Positions 26,074 to 35,555 of a DNA stretch of 64,000 nucleotides are shown piece after piece (positions within the stretch are counted from its first letter, which is position 1; each line of letters begins with the position of its first letter). Both the position numbers and the translations under genes were made by a program. The notes beneath the pieces are model-generated. The model saw nothing but the letters and a program-made list of their open reading frames with translations, was not told the origin of the DNA and ran no database searches. This DNA is from Bacteroidota bacterium (GTDB taxonomy: Bacteria > Bacteroidota > Bacteroidia > Chitinophagales > Chitinophagaceae): positions 1 to 64,000 of the forward strand of contig CANHHX010000002.1 in NCBI GenBank assembly GCA_947461125.1, in the 5' to 3' direction.

Positions 26074-28503
26074 ATGAAAAAAATATTGTTCGTATTTGCG
26101 GTACTATGTTCAAGTAGTTTACTTGCACAAGATGTATTTTACTTTACTAGCGGACTGGCTTCGGGAAAAACACACCAATATGGTAGAGAAGCGATGTACT
26201 CCGATGCCCTCGCTTATAGCTTGTACAAGGGAGGAAGTAAACCACAGGAAGGATTACCTGTTTCGAATAGCGCAAATACAAACTGGACAAGTATTAACGC
26301 CGACAGTGCGCATAATTTTAGAAGTCAGGCGCTTGCCAATGGATATTTATACCTAACGTATAATGCTCCAAAGGCTGTTACAGCTGTGTTTATTGGCACA
26401 GGGCACTCCATGGTGTTTATCAATGGAGCACCACATGCAGGTGATATGTACCGTTATGGTTGGATGTACATTCCTGTTCAGTTAAAAAAAGGAATCAATG
26501 AATTTTATATCCGCGCCGCAGGCGCTGGTAGGTTTGCTTCGGTAAAAGCAATGCTTGATTTTTCATTTAAGCCACTACAATTAAGTGCCAAAGATGCTAC
26601 ACTCCCATTTTTTATTGAAGGAGAAACAGTAGCGAAAAAATGGGCCGGACTTGTGGTAGTCAATAGTTCAAAAAATAATACGGCTGGCATGAGTATCACG
26701 GCCACTGTGGAAAATCAAAAAATTCAAACCAATATTACTAGCATCGCTCCACAAATTGCAAGAAAAGTTGCCGTAGAAATACCGGTACCTAAAAATGTAA
26801 GCAAAGGAAATTACAGAGTAGCGCTAACGCTAATGTCTAACAATCAAATTATTGATACTACATCTGTTGTAGTAACCGCTGTAAAAAATAATGAACACGC
26901 TTCTCATACTTTTATCAGTACTATAGATGGCTCTGTTCAGTATTATGCGGTGGCACCTCAGGCCAACGACAATAAAAATAACCCAAGTTTATTTTTATCG
27001 GTACATGGTGCAGAAGTAGAAGCTATTTCTCAAGCAAGGGCCTACAAACCAAAACAAGAAGGACCCATTGTAGCACCAACCAATAGAAGACCAAGAGGAT
27101 TTAACTGGGAAGATTGGGGTAGACTTGATGCTCTAGAAGTTTTTGAGATCGCTAAAAAAACATACCAACCCAACCCACAAAATATTTATTTAACAGGCCA
27201 CTCCATGGGTGGTCACGGTACTTGGTATTTAGGTGCTACCTATCCAGGAAAATGGGCCGCTATTGCACCTTCGGCAGGATATCCAACCCTTGCTGCATAT
27301 GGCTCTCATGATGGTCTGGTTCCAAATGATACCAGCACGCCTGTTAAAAAAATATTGACGAGAGCAAGTACACCAAGCAATGTACTGGGCATGGCCAATA
27401 ACTACAAAGCGAGTGGAGTTTATATTTTTCATGGTGATGCAGATGAAACCGTTTCGGTAAACTATGCAAGACAAATGAAAAAAGTACTCGCCGAATTTCA
27501 TCCCGATTTTAGTTACTACGAATATCCAGGTGGCTCGCATTGGTTTAGTGATGAGAGTGTAGACTGGGCACCCATTTTTGATTATTTCAAAAGACATACC
27601 ATTCCTGTTAGCAATAAAGTAAATGTGATTGATTACACACTTCCATCTACGGCTATTACCAATACCTATCACTGGTTGCAAGTGTTACAACAAACAAAAA
27701 GTTTCGAATATAGCCGCGCGCAATTAACGCGCAATATGAAAACAAAAAATATTTCAGGTACCACTACCAACATTAATGCTGTTGCGATTGATACCAAAGA
27801 TTTTGCAGTAGGTGATACGGTTAGTATTGTTTTAGACGGTAGTTCTATAACTCATATTGTAAATAGTAGCGCTCTCGTGTTGGAAAAAAATGCAAATTGG
27901 ACCAAAGGAATGTCGCCATCACTTACCAACAAGGGCATCCAAAGAAACGGTGGTTTAAAAGAAGCATTCAACCATAATATGGTTTTTGTTTATGCAACTC
28001 ATGGTACAGAAGCAGAAAATAACTGGGCCTTACAAAAAGCAAAATATGACGCCGAAACTTGGTATTACAGAGGAAACGGATCTGTAAGTTTAATTGCAGA
28101 TAAGGATTTTAATACTGCCGCATATCAAAATCAAGGCGTTATTTTATATGGCAATGAATCCACCAATTCCGCAGCAGCGGCACTTCTTACCAACTGTCCT
28201 ATTAAAGTTACTACCGGAAAAATTGTAATGGGGAGCACCGTATTTGAAGGTCAAGATTTAGGCGCTTACTTTATGTACCCAGCACAAAACAATGGCATTA
28301 CGAGCGTTGCACTCATTGGGGGTACGGGTGTACAAGGTATGCAAGCTGCTGATGCCAATCAATATTTTAGCGGTGGTAGCGGTTTCCCAGACTTCATGGT
28401 TTTTTCTCTAGATATGCTTATTAAGGGTGAAGACGGCATTAAAGCTGTGGGTTATTTTAACAATGACTGGAGTTTAGGCAAGGATTTTTACATTAAAAAG
28501 TAA
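26074..28503 (+). CDS. Exported esterase/prolyl-oligopeptidase-like alpha/beta hydrolase
   Basis: 809 residues with a signal peptide (1-19, SLLAQ). Two beta-sandwich-like N-terminal parts (about 20-275) precede an alpha/beta-hydrolase domain (about 285-515). The triad is readable: Ser377 in GHSMGGHG, Asp455 or Asp457 in FHGDADETV, and His489 in PGGSHWF. A long C-terminal region (about 520-809) contains GGTGVQGM. It may remove acyl groups from glycans, given the GH20 gene that follows 6 bases later, or be a peptidase. It is the first gene of a two-gene operon. Confidence 0.8.
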   Translation: MKKILFVFAVLCSSSLLAQDVFYFTSGLASGKTHQYGREAMYSDALAYSLYKGGSKPQEGLPVSNSANTNWTSINADSAHNFRSQALANGYLYLTYNAPKAVTAVFIGTGHSMVFINGAPHAGDMYRYGWMYIPVQLKKGINEFYIRAAGAGRFASVKAMLDFSFKPLQLSAKDATLPFFIEGETVAKKWAGLVVVNSSKNNTAGMSITATVENQKIQTNITSIAPQIARKVAVEIPVPKNVSKGNYRVALTLMSNNQIIDTTSVVVTAVKNNEHASHTFISTIDGSVQYYAVAPQANDNKNNPSLFLSVHGAEVEAISQARAYKPKQEGPIVAPTNRRPRGFNWEDWGRLDALEVFEIAKKTYQPNPQNIYLTGHSMGGHGTWYLGATYPGKWAAIAPSAGYPTLAAYGSHDGLVPNDTSTPVKKILTRASTPSNVLGMANNYKASGVYIFHGDADETVSVNYARQMKKVLAEFHPDFSYYEYPGGSHWFSDESVDWAPIFDYFKRHTIPVSNKVNVIDYTLPSTAITNTYHWLQVLQQTKSFEYSRAQLTRNMKTKNISGTTTNINAVAIDTKDFAVGDTVSIVLDGSSITHIVNSSALVLEKNANWTKGMSPSLTNKGIQRNGGLKEAFNHNMVFVYATHGTEAENNWALQKAKYDAETWYYRGNGSVSLIADKDFNTAAYQNQGVILYGNESTNSAAAALLTNCPIKVTTGKIVMGSTVFEGQDLGAYFMYPAQNNGITSVALIGGTGVQGMQAADANQYFSGGSGFPDFMVFSLDMLIKGEDGIKAVGYFNNDWSLGKDFYIKK

Positions 28504-28509
28504 AGAAAG

Positions 28510-30717
28510 ATGAAAAAAATATTCGTTGCTATTTCGCTGGTACTCTTAGGGTATATTGCAGTAGCGCAAAAGCAAATAAAAATTATTCCAGAGCCACAAT
28601 TTTTGAAGGTACATAGGGGAAATTTTACTTTTTATAAAAACACACAGTTTATAGCACCTGCTAGTTGGAAACCAATTGCAAAATATGTACAGCAAATTAT
28701 AAGTACCTCCATTAGTACACTTCCAAAAGGAAATACGCGCATTATATTTAAAGAGAATAAAAATTTAGCGCATAGTGAATACAGTTTAGAAATTACTACT
28801 AACACTATTACGATTGCTGCAAAAGATTATGCCGGCGCACTCTATGGAGCTCAAACCATTGTTCAGCTTTGGTATACTACCCATACGCCTAGCCGTATTG
28901 CATGTGTAACGTTAAAAGACAAGCCCAGGTTCGAATACAGGGGTCTCATGCTAGACGTTTCTAGAAATTTTTATCCGGTATCATTTATTAAAAGCTTAAT
29001 TGATGTATTCAGTATTTATAAAATCAACAACCTCCATTTACACTTAACAGATGGTGCAGGTTGGCGACTTGAAATAAAAAAATACCCGCTTCTAACAAAA
29101 CAGGCTGCCTTTAGAACACATAAAACATGGAAAGAGTGGTGGAAAAATGGAATGGGTTATTTACAAGAAGGTGATCCGCTGGCATACGGAGGATATTACA
29201 CACAAAATGATGCAAAAGATATTGTTGCCTATGCAAGGGCAAAAGCCATCAATGTGATTCCAGAAATTGAAATGCCAGGGCACTCCGATGAAGTGCTAGC
29301 AGCCTATCCAAATCTAGCCTGTGATAGTGTGAAAGGTAGAAGTGGAGAGTTTTGTATTGGAAACGATTCGACCTTCACTTTTATGCAGGATGTACTTACA
29401 GAAGTGATGGGGTTGTTTCCTTCAAAATATATTCATATTGGAGGCGATGAAGCCGCAAAAGGACACTGGAAAAAATGTACAAAATGCCAAAAGCGCATCA
29501 AGGATAATAACCTAAAAGATGAAGATGAACTACAAAGCTATGCCATCAAAAGAATGGAAAAGTTTATCTCAGGCAAAGGACGTTATTTACTAGGATGGGA
29601 TGAAATATTAGAAGGTGGCCTTGCCCCTGGTGCGCGCGTAATGAGCTGGAGAGGAGAGCAAGGTGGTATTGATGCGGCTAGGCAAAACCACGATGTAATT
29701 ATGACCCCGGGCGGCACTTGTTATTTTGATAAATACCAACAAAACCCTGCTGGGGAACCAGAAGCCATTGGTGGATTTTTACCGCTTCAAAAAGTGTATG
29801 AATACGAACCGCTTCCCGCTGCATTAGAAAAAGACAAACAACAATATGTAAAAGGCGCACAAGCCAATTTATGGACCGAATACGTGCCTACGCAGGAGCA
29901 TGCGGCCTATATGATTTTTCCGCGCATCATTGCATTAAGTGAAGTGGTATGGAGTAACCCGGCTGCTAAAAATTGGGCGCAGTTTCAAGAAAAATTAACG
30001 GCTCATTATAACTTATTACAAGCATTTAATGTCAATTATTGTAGGCCTTCCAATAGAGTTGATATTTCAACAAGTATTGATACCGTAACGCGTGCTGCTA
30101 CTATTCGTTTTAATAGCGAGCAGTTTAAACCTACTATCTATTATACCACTAATGGAACGGACCCCACCACTGCTTCTAATATTTATTCAACGCCATTTTT
30201 AATAGATGCAAAAGCAACAATTAAAGCAGCCATTATAAATGCAAAAAAATCGGCACCTGATTCAATACTCATTAATTTTCATAAAGCATTTAATAAGCCC
30301 GTAACCTACAATATACCGTATAGCAAAGGTTATCCGGCTGATGGTACACGCACGCTTGTAAATGGATACCGTGGAACTTTAACTTACCAAGATGGACAGT
30401 GGCAGGGATTCACCAGCAACATAGATGTTGTTATTGATTTACAAAAAGTAGACACCATACATTTAGTACAAGCAAATTTTATGCAAATCATTGGGCCAGG
30501 GGTTTATATGCCCAAATACATAGAAGTACAAACATCGGTGGACGGCGTAAACTATACCAATCAGGGTAGAGATAACAATACGGTATCTTCCTTAGAGAGT
30601 AGTTTACTATTTAAAGATTTTAAAATACAAATGAAACCTACCGCTGCTCGCTATATCAAGTTTGTTTCAAAACTGCAAAGCGGCTTTCAATTTATCGATG
30701 AAATTATTGTAGAATAA
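28510..30717 (+). CDS. Exported beta-N-acetylhexosaminidase (GH20)
   Basis: 735 residues with a signal peptide (1-19). A GH20 N-terminal domain 2 (about 25-140) precedes the TIM barrel, with RGLMLDVSRNFYP at 144 and LHLHLTDGAGWRLEI. The catalytic Asp-Glu pair D313-E314 is in YIHIGGDEAA. A chitobiase-like C-terminal module (about 515-600) and an F5/8 type C module (about 600-735) follow. It releases terminal GlcNAc or GalNAc from chitooligosaccharides or glycoconjugates, outside the cytoplasm. A hairpin terminator lies just after the stop. Confidence 0.93.
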   Translation: MKKIFVAISLVLLGYIAVAQKQIKIIPEPQFLKVHRGNFTFYKNTQFIAPASWKPIAKYVQQIISTSISTLPKGNTRIIFKENKNLAHSEYSLEITTNTITIAAKDYAGALYGAQTIVQLWYTTHTPSRIACVTLKDKPRFEYRGLMLDVSRNFYPVSFIKSLIDVFSIYKINNLHLHLTDGAGWRLEIKKYPLLTKQAAFRTHKTWKEWWKNGMGYLQEGDPLAYGGYYTQNDAKDIVAYARAKAINVIPEIEMPGHSDEVLAAYPNLACDSVKGRSGEFCIGNDSTFTFMQDVLTEVMGLFPSKYIHIGGDEAAKGHWKKCTKCQKRIKDNNLKDEDELQSYAIKRMEKFISGKGRYLLGWDEILEGGLAPGARVMSWRGEQGGIDAARQNHDVIMTPGGTCYFDKYQQNPAGEPEAIGGFLPLQKVYEYEPLPAALEKDKQQYVKGAQANLWTEYVPTQEHAAYMIFPRIIALSEVVWSNPAAKNWAQFQEKLTAHYNLLQAFNVNYCRPSNRVDISTSIDTVTRAATIRFNSEQFKPTIYYTTNGTDPTTASNIYSTPFLIDAKATIKAAIINAKKSAPDSILINFHKAFNKPVTYNIPYSKGYPADGTRTLVNGYRGTLTYQDGQWQGFTSNIDVVIDLQKVDTIHLVQANFMQIIGPGVYMPKYIEVQTSVDGVNYTNQGRDNNTVSSLESSLLFKDFKIQMKPTAARYIKFVSKLQSGFQFIDEIIVE

Positions 30718-30718
30718 A

Positions 30719-30755
30719 AAAGCGGCTACTTATTACTAGAATAGGGAGCCGCTTT
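30719..30755. terminator. Bidirectional hairpin terminator between GH20 and Gfo/Idh genes
   Basis: AAAGCGGCT and AGCCGCTTT form a perfect 9-bp stem with a 19-base loop between two convergent genes. A-rich flank on the left and a T-run on the right suit termination in both directions. Confidence 0.65.
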
Positions 30756-30769
30756 ATAATCGTTACGGT

Positions 30770-32095
30770 TTAATATTTTGTAACACCTGGAACCGGAACT
30801 GGATAGAATCCGTCAGGACCTGGATTAACCGGCGCTGCTGCATCAAATGCATACACCGATGGATGTAAATTAAGCCCCGAATTAATGGCTTTATCCCAAT
30901 CAATAACCTGTCCACTGTAGGTAGCCATTCGACCTAAAATAGATGTCATAGTAGAGTATGCGCCGTTTTCGGCATCGGCATATTTATACTCACCTTTTGC
31001 AATCGCTGCAAATAATTCGTCATGCTCGGTTTGATATGGATTACGCTCTTTCGATTTATCAAATTGAAAAATAGTTTTACCGCGTAAATCAGTAATACGT
31101 GCTGCATCACAATAAATTTTTCCCTTGGTACCCACTAGTAGTTCATCTACTTTACTAGAAGTGCCCGGCATGTGCCTACACTGCGAATTTAAAATAGATC
31201 CATCGGCGTAATGAAACTCTACATAGTGGTGATCAAATATTTCACCGTGCTCTTTTGATTTTCTTACTTGTCTTCCACCAAAGCCTTGTGCTTTTACAGG
31301 ATATCCATTTTTAAACCAGTTAATCACATCTAAATTGTGAATGTGCTGTTCCGTAATATGATCGCCACAAAGCCATACAAAATAATACCAGTTACGCATT
31401 TGGTATTCCATTTCGGTTTGACCTGCTTTGCGTGGTCTTGTCCAAACACCATCATTGTTCCACCAAGCCTGCATCGATGTAATATCTCCAATCATATCTT
31501 TTTTTGCAAAGAGTGCGCGGTATGAATCTTGGTAATGTCTCTGAAGCCCTACTACTACGTTTAATTTTTTTTGCTTTGCAATTTTAGCAGCAGCTAAAAC
31601 CCTTTGTACACCTGCTGGATCTGTAGCTACCGGCTTTTCCATAAATATATGTTTGCCTTGTTTTACCGCTTCTTCAAAATGAATAGGTCTAAACCCAGGA
31701 GGGGTTGCAAGTATCACTACATCTGCAAGTGGTATGGCTTTTAAATAACCGTCAAAGCCTACAAATTTTCTTTCTTCAGGAACATCAAGTGTTCCCTTTG
31801 TACCAGCACCTGCATTAGCTAGTTCGCCAGCTACGTTTTTATAACATTCATCCAGGCGGTCTTTAAAAGCATCTGCCATCGCAACAATTTTTACATTTTG
31901 CTTGCTCATTAATGCCTGAACGGCAGCACCTGTTCCACGTCCACCGCAACCAATCACGGCTACTTTGATAACGTCATCAGAACCCGAAAAAAAGTTTGCT
32001 CTAGAAATTAGAGGCGCAGCTGCAATGGCACCTGCAAGCATGGAACCTTGTTTTACAAAGTCTCTGCGTTTGTCATGAAAAGATGAATTTGACAT
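30770..32095 (-). CDS. Gfo/Idh/MocA family oxidoreductase with Tat-type signal
   Basis: 441-residue NAD(P)-dependent sugar or inositol oxidoreductase family protein. The N-terminus carries a twin-arginine-like signal (KRRDFVKQGSMLAGAIAAAPL). The Rossmann motif is VAVIGCGGRGTG, and the EKP motif is GKHIFMEKPVATD. A C-terminal alpha/beta domain includes GGRQVRKSKEHGEIFDHHY. Members that are exported fold with their cofactor in the cytoplasm first. Substrate is unknown. It follows the SUMF1 gene on the same strand after 13 bases, in a locus of exported glycan enzymes. Confidence 0.85.
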   Translation of the reverse strand: MSNSSFHDKRRDFVKQGSMLAGAIAAAPLISRANFFSGSDDVIKVAVIGCGGRGTGAAVQALMSKQNVKIVAMADAFKDRLDECYKNVAGELANAGAGTKGTLDVPEERKFVGFDGYLKAIPLADVVILATPPGFRPIHFEEAVKQGKHIFMEKPVATDPAGVQRVLAAAKIAKQKKLNVVVGLQRHYQDSYRALFAKKDMIGDITSMQAWWNNDGVWTRPRKAGQTEMEYQMRNWYYFVWLCGDHITEQHIHNLDVINWFKNGYPVKAQGFGGRQVRKSKEHGEIFDHHYVEFHYADGSILNSQCRHMPGTSSKVDELLVGTKGKIYCDAARITDLRGKTIFQFDKSKERNPYQTEHDELFAAIAKGEYKYADAENGAYSTMTSILGRMATYSGQVIDWDKAINSGLNLHPSVYAFDAAAPVNPGPDGFYPVPVPGVTKY

Positions 32096-32108
32096 ATGGC
32101 TGTTGTTT

Positions 32109-33065
32109 TTATTTTATTAAATAAGATGAATAAAATTGTTCTACTTGTTCAGGTGTTGGCTGTTGTAATGGCCTCACGAGTCTGATACCAACATCTTTAG
32201 CCTCTGTAAGCCACCATTTACTTTTTGGAATTTGTGGATCACGCCTATTCCAAATGGGATCCGATTTTATTCGTTTTCCATTTCTACAAATACTTGCATC
32301 AGATAAAAAAGATCCACCACGTAATACCTTTGGATACACCCCTTGCGTAGGCGCAACCATTGGGTTTTTTGATTCGATGCTAGCGTATCTGTTGGGAACA
32401 TAATGATCGGTGGTCCACTCCATTAAGTTACCAAGCATATCGTAAAGTCCCCAAGCATTGGGTAATTTTTGAGCTACTTTCTGGTATTTATTATTACTAT
32501 TTTTTTGAAACCATGCATATTTAGAAAGCAGGTTAGGATCTGTGCCATAATAATAAGGCGTGGTTGCTCCTGCTCTGCTAGCGTATTCCCACTCGGCCTC
32601 GGTGGGAAGTCTATAAAAAATACCTGTTTGTTTATAGAGCCATTTGCAAAACATAAATGCCGCATATTGAGACATACTATTAGCAGGGTATCCACCCTCT
32701 TTGCCCATGCCCCAGGTTAGATCTACATATTGAGGACTTGGTCTTGTAATAGCGTCCACATCAGAATTTTGAGAGGTGTTTTCGTCTTTTAAAAAAACAT
32801 CAAAAACATCGCGGGTTACTTCTGTGGCACTCATCCAAAATGCATCTAATGCAATTTCTTTTTGAGGTGTTTCGTCGGTGTTAATTTTTAGAGATGCCAT
32901 TGGTGTACCCATTTTAAATTGTCCTGCGGGAATGGGCACCATTGCAAAACGCAAATTACTTATTGGTAATTTTTGCTCATATTTTTCAAAAATGACACTC
33001 GGTTGTTGGGTAATTGCATCAATAACAATGAAACAAAATACAGAAGTAAAAATAGTTTTGAACAC
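32109..33065 (-). CDS. Exported SUMF1/FGE-like protein lacking a catalytic Cys
   Basis: 318 residues with a signal-like N-terminus (1-20) and a formylglycine-generating-enzyme-type C-lectin fold: VPIPAGQFKMGTP, LPTEAEWEYASRAG, GLYDMLGNLMEWT, VLRGGSFLSDASIC. True FGEs carry two active-site cysteines in the block after RGGS. Here the first is Ser and only one Cys remains, so sulfatase maturation is unlikely. No sulfatase gene is in the window. It probably acts as a binding or structural protein. It is upstream of, and likely co-transcribed with, the Gfo/Idh gene. Confidence 0.8.
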   Translation of the reverse strand: MFKTIFTSVFCFIVIDAITQQPSVIFEKYEQKLPISNLRFAMVPIPAGQFKMGTPMASLKINTDETPQKEIALDAFWMSATEVTRDVFDVFLKDENTSQNSDVDAITRPSPQYVDLTWGMGKEGGYPANSMSQYAAFMFCKWLYKQTGIFYRLPTEAEWEYASRAGATTPYYYGTDPNLLSKYAWFQKNSNNKYQKVAQKLPNAWGLYDMLGNLMEWTTDHYVPNRYASIESKNPMVAPTQGVYPKVLRGGSFLSDASICRNGKRIKSDPIWNRRDPQIPKSKWWLTEAKDVGIRLVRPLQQPTPEQVEQFYSSYLIK

Positions 33066-33117
33066 AATTAAATTTTAGAATAAGGAAGTTATGAATTTTT
33101 TAGAATAGCTACAACAA

Positions 33118-34137
33118 TTATTGTTCTAGGTAACTATCAAATTTTCCAAAACTAAGTTTCTGGATCCTTCCATTTTGTAAAGTGGTAATGAGTACTTCAG
33201 ATTTGTACTTTTTTGCCAATATTTTAACCTGTTCAAGTGTTAAGATACTACATGCTGTTGCCAACCAATCGGCGGTGGTAGCAGTTGGTGCTACCACTGT
33301 AACATTACGCTGAAATGTAACACCATAGCCGGTTCTTGGATCAATAATATGACCATACCTTTTCCCCTCATGCACCATGAATTGAAAGGCATCACCCGAT
33401 GTTGCAACTGCTTTATTGGATAAAACAAGTTTACGTTCCAATAATTTTTCTTGCTGTCCAGGTACATTAATTCCAATGGTCCATCCTTTTTTTTGAGGGG
33501 GTATACCAAAAGCAACCATATCACCTCCTGCATCTACTAAGGCCGTTGTGATACCATGTGATTGTAATAAAGCCAAAACCTTATCTGCAGCATAGCCTTT
33601 AGCGATGGCGCCCATATCAAGTTGCATCTTGGATTGTAAAAAAGTTATTGTTTGCGCATTACTATCTATTTGAAGCTTATTAAATCCTACACGGTTGCGC
33701 GCGTCATTAATTGCTGCATTTGTTGGAAATTGTTGAGCCTTACGCGCGCTTCGCCATAGACGAGAAAGTGGGCCTACTGTAATATCAAAACTACCATCAG
33801 CGTCTTTATAGGCTTTGTGTGCAGTACAAAACAGTTCCATTAAAATGGGTGAAATCTTAATGGATTTCCCAACTGCTGCAAATTGCAGTTTATACAATTC
33901 GGCGCTGCTATCATAATCACTACACACTAAATTAATAGAATCAACAAGCTTAAAACTTTCTTGTGCTACGCTGTCTGCCATTTGTTTTGTATCTGCATAG
34001 AGCACAATATTAAAAGGAGAGCCCATTTTTTGCATGCTATATGCATATCTATTTTGTTGTGCTGCCGACATACATACTTGCGTAAAGAGTAACAAAAAGA
34101 GAAGGGGCTTTTTCAAATAAAATAAGTTTGCGTTCAA
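33118..34137 (-). CDS. apbE: FAD:protein FMN transferase (ApbE family)
   Basis: 339 residues. Transfers FMN from FAD to a Ser/Thr of target flavoproteins such as Na+-NQR or Rnf subunits, in the periplasm. A signal peptide (about 1-26) precedes family motifs: DGSFDITVGPL, MGAIAKGYAADKVLALL, TALVDAGGDMVAFG, KAVATSGDAFQF, GHIIDPRTGYG and ADWLATACSIL. The longest frame starts with TTG at 34137. No ATG occurs before the signal peptide, so a TTG (or ATT) start is required. It is divergent from mtgA. No flavoprotein target gene is adjacent. Confidence 0.92.
   Translation of the reverse strand: MNANLFYLKKPLLFLLLFTQVCMSAAQQNRYAYSMQKMGSPFNIVLYADTKQMADSVAQESFKLVDSINLVCSDYDSSAELYKLQFAAVGKSIKISPILMELFCTAHKAYKDADGSFDITVGPLSRLWRSARKAQQFPTNAAINDARNRVGFNKLQIDSNAQTITFLQSKMQLDMGAIAKGYAADKVLALLQSHGITTALVDAGGDMVAFGIPPQKKGWTIGINVPGQQEKLLERKLVLSNKAVATSGDAFQFMVHEGKRYGHIIDPRTGYGVTFQRNVTVVAPTATTADWLATACSILTLEQVKILAKKYKSEVLITTLQNGRIQKLSFGKFDSYLEQ
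34123..34130 (+). promoter_or_regulatory. -7 promoter box of mtgA
   Basis: TAAGTTTG fits TAnnTTTG and lies 36 bases before the GTG at 34167, within the first codons of the divergent apbE. Confidence 0.35.
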
Positions 34138-34166
34138 AAGATTTGTAATTTAGAAAAACTTTAATC

Positions 34167-34862
34167 GTGATTGGGAAAATTAAGCGGATTTTATTGTATT
34201 TATTTGTTAGTTCATTTTTATATGTGCTTATCACAAAATTTGTAGACCCTCCCATTACTATTACGCAACTGACAAACGCCTTTGGACTTGGATTAAAAAG
34301 AGATTATGTAAGTTGGGAAGAACTTGGCTACCAAAGTAAACTAGCGGCTATTGCAAGCGAAGACCAACTATTTGCAGAACATATTGGTTTTGATTTTGAT
34401 GCCATTGAAAAAAGTTTACGCCCTAAAAAGAAAAAGAAAAAAAGTAAAATACCCCTTGGCGGTGGTGCAAGTACCATCACACAACAGGTTGCAAAAAATG
34501 TTTTTTTATGGCAAGGCGGGTCTTATGATAAATACATCCGAAAAATTCCAGAAATCTATTTTACGTTTTTGATTGAATTAATATGGGGTAAAAAAAGAAT
34601 TTTAGAAGTATACTTAAATGTAATTGAAACAGGACCCGGCTGTTTTGGAATGGAAGCTGCCGCCAGGCACTATTTTAATAAATCAGCAAAATCATTGACA
34701 CCTGCACAAGCCGCCATGATTGTAGCCGGTTTTCCAAATCCTAAAAAGTTTACAGCGAGTCCCATGAGTAAGCGCGTAAGCTGGCGCTATCCTCAAATTT
34801 TAAGGCAAATGAGTAATATAGATACCGATGAAGACATCTATACTTTACTGCATAAAAAATAA
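34167..34862 (+). CDS. mtgA: Monofunctional peptidoglycan glycosyltransferase
   Basis: 231-residue GT51 enzyme that polymerises lipid II into glycan strands at the inner membrane. One N-terminal helix (8-25) is followed by the GT51 domain: ASEDQLFAEHIGFDFDAI with the catalytic Glu in SEDQ, GGGASTITQQVAKN, RILEVYLNVIETGPGCFG and AARHYFNKSAKSLTPAQAAM. A basic KKKKKK segment sits after DAIEKSLRPK. The start is GTG, with no in-frame ATG upstream. Length is normal for MtgA. Confidence 0.92.
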   Translation: MIGKIKRILLYLFVSSFLYVLITKFVDPPITITQLTNAFGLGLKRDYVSWEELGYQSKLAAIASEDQLFAEHIGFDFDAIEKSLRPKKKKKKSKIPLGGGASTITQQVAKNVFLWQGGSYDKYIRKIPEIYFTFLIELIWGKKRILEVYLNVIETGPGCFGMEAAARHYFNKSAKSLTPAQAAMIVAGFPNPKKFTASPMSKRVSWRYPQILRQMSNIDTDEDIYTLLHKK

Positions 34863-34863
34863 T

Positions 34864-35517
34864 TTATTTCCCTTCTTTGAAAAAACGATAAGAAAAAATA
34901 ATGGGGGCCACAACCATGGGTATCATAATTACAAAAAAACTAATAAATGCCCACATGCCTGGTAGTACAAAACCAAATATCATTTGAAGTATACCGCCAT
35001 ACAACCAAAATTTTCCAGCATAGTTATGTGTGGCATTCCAATTCTCTTCACTACTTAATGTCCAAGGAAGTTTAAACCCTGCAAAATAGTTTTGAGTAAG
35101 CTTTGGGAAAAAAGATCCCATCACGGCAAAAAACAGACCGAGAAGTGGAAGGATCAATTTATCGATGGGTAGGTCGGGTTGTTTGGTTTTTGCTAATATC
35201 ACCATGTTTACCCCAGACAAAAATGCGACAGTGATGAGTCCAAATACCTTAAAATAAGCGTCATTGTTGTTTTCATACCTTTTGGGATCAATTTTTTTGA
35301 TATTGATCATTAATAAATAGGTAAACAAACTAATGATTCCTATAAATACAGGTCCAAAAAAAGCCATGCTTTTAGATCCAAATCCATCGGCCTCTCCTTT
35401 TATATTAAAATGAGTTGGTATGGTTGCTGGTAAACTAGCGTAAAAAGTTGATAGGTATACAAAAGGTGCTGCAACTAAAATAGCAACTAAGATGTAATGA
35501 GAATAATTCTTATTCAT
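34864..35517 (-). CDS. SdpI/DUF1648-family membrane protein
   Basis: 217-residue protein with about six membrane helices. The N-terminal DUF1648 motif LPATIPTHFNIKGEADGFGS and the C-terminal SdpI-like motif NYFAGFKLPWTLSSEENWNATH are both present. SdpI of Bacillus subtilis gives immunity to the SdpC toxin and captures its repressor. No sdpC-like or regulator gene is nearby, so that function should not be assumed here. It is convergent with mtgA (1-base gap) and divergent from the cytochrome gene. Confidence 0.75.
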   Translation of the reverse strand: MNKNYSHYILVAILVAAPFVYLSTFYASLPATIPTHFNIKGEADGFGSKSMAFFGPVFIGIISLFTYLLMINIKKIDPKRYENNNDAYFKVFGLITVAFLSGVNMVILAKTKQPDLPIDKLILPLLGLFFAVMGSFFPKLTQNYFAGFKLPWTLSSEENWNATHNYAGKFWLYGGILQMIFGFVLPGMWAFISFFVIMIPMVVAPIIFSYRFFKEGK

Positions 35518-35531
35518 AGTTAGCGGGTTAA

Positions 35532-35539
35532 TATATTTG
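35532..35539 (+). promoter_or_regulatory. -7 promoter box of the cytochrome-VCBS gene
   Basis: TATATTTG lies 16 bases before the ATG at 35556 and matches the consensus. No good -33 TTG is seen. Confidence 0.4.
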
Positions 35540-35555
35540 TAATCAACAATTACAA

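Noticed and set aside
32109..33065. Sulfatase-maturing FGE
   Set aside because: One of the two catalytic cysteines is missing and no sulfatase is near.
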